Assembly (NCBI RefSeq): GCF_040947875.1
Contig: NZ_JBFRXN010000003.1
Coordinates: forward strand, 434,001-498,000
Direction of reading: 5' to 3'
Source: Pseudomonas sp. MYb118
Lineage (GTDB): Bacteria > Pseudomonadota > Gammaproteobacteria > Pseudomonadales > Pseudomonadaceae
DNA length: 64,000 bases
A model generated the notes under the pieces. It saw only the letters and a program-made list of their open reading frames with translations. It did no database searches and was not told the DNA's origin. Positions 63,449 through 64,000 of this stretch are shown here, piece by piece. The position numbers were made by a program, and so were the translations under genes. How positions within the stretch are numbered: the stretch's first letter is position 1; each line of letters begins with the position of its first letter.

Positions 63449-64000
63449 TTGGTCATTCCATGGTGTGGCAGGGAGATGCAAATCAGCATTGGACCCAACG
63501 CATCGTCGGAGCGTTGAGCTACGGTGCCGCAATTTCTCACAGCGTAGAAGACAGCGTTCACAGCGAAAAGAAATATCTTTTTACCTATTGCAAACGTCCG
63601 CTTCTGGCCGTTCTCTGCCGGTCACACTACCGCGAGTGTCGGTCAAGGTTATGCAATCGCGTGAGCCTCAGTGGTTCACTGGCCCAGTGCTTTTCCGTCA
63701 CATTTTGAGGCTGGCGTTTGGTGGTCTGCTCGGGGTTTCATCTCTAAGCTGCGCATCCATTTTTTGGAGCTCAGCCCATGCAAGGATTGCTACGCGTCAA
63801 GCTCGCTGTGTTTTTGTTCACGCCTTTATTGGGTCGTGTGCTTCCCCTCACGTTCTGCTTCCCGCAGATCATCCTGATTCCCTGGTAGTGGCGCCTGCGG
63901 TGATTGATCACTGCGGGGTTGGGTGTCCGGCTGGGGGCGATGTGGTCACGCTGTATCGTCAAGTCTAAGCGTGGGATTTACAGGGCACAGTCTGTGTACT
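63449..64000. other. Unassigned right end of the window
   Basis: No convincing gene is seen here. Short open frames on both strands have poor composition. A degenerate dispersed repeat (CGTCCGCTTCTGGCCGTTCT at ~63594, then CGGTCACACTACCGC) lies in the middle. Confidence 0.4.

Overview
The window looks like chromosome of a Pseudomonas species, probably of the P. fluorescens group. It is GC-rich, carries typical Pseudomonas REP elements (GTGGGAGCGAGCNTGCTCGCGAT type), and has familiar pseudomonad families: bphO-bphP phytochrome, MvaA with P. mevalonii active-site numbering, a PL7 alginate lyase and a pyoverdine-type TonB receptor. No rRNA, tRNA, CRISPR array or complete insertion sequence was seen. 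The species call is inference.

From 1 to about 43 kb the DNA is ordinary GC-rich metabolic and regulatory genome. Many units are a regulator facing its targets: XRE-cupin versus GNAT plus two DMT exporters (0.8-3.4 kb); an SDR-AraC pair (3.8-5.6 kb); a mevalonate catabolic unit (7.0-13.7 kb) of HMG-CoA reductase, HMG-CoA lyase, TctA/B-like permease and a periplasmic SMP-30 protein, facing a MocR regulator; an MFS efflux pump, a diguanylate cyclase and a divergent DapF paralogue (13.8-18.9 kb); a PACE pump and a HigBA-like toxin-antitoxin pair (18.9-20.5 kb). A FadR-type GntR then leads a pathway unit (20.6-26.9 kb) of SDR, beta-keto-acid cleavage enzyme, SMP-30 lactonase and two MFS importers, readable as lactone to hydroxy acid to beta-keto acid to acetoacetate plus an acyl-CoA. 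Next come a PQQ-type sugar dehydrogenase lipoprotein with a DUF2231 partner, the bphO-bphP red-light sensor (29.0-31.9 kb), and several divergent redox or regulator pairs (32.6-42.8 kb).

From about 43 kb to the end the sequence is more AT-rich by eye, has long intergenic gaps and is rich in accessory genes: a cytoplasmic PL7 lyase, a PPP-family phosphatase, a small acidic protein, a zinc alcohol dehydrogenase, a lipoprotein esterase, a broken T6SS-type effector ending in a PoNe nuclease domain with its intact PoNi-like immunity gene (48.9-50.2 kb), a TonB receptor under a Fur box, a three-gene overlapping toxin/antitoxin-like/membrane operon (53.2-54.6 kb), a 929-residue protein combining a Gly-rich collagen-like N-terminus with an alpha-pore-forming-toxin-like helical core (55.3-58.0 kb) followed by a lipoprotein, and an SF1 helicase-nuclease (59.9-62.6 kb). 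This right-hand third reads as an antagonism and defence region and is where novelty is most likely. All functional calls are from reading the sequence; no database search was run.
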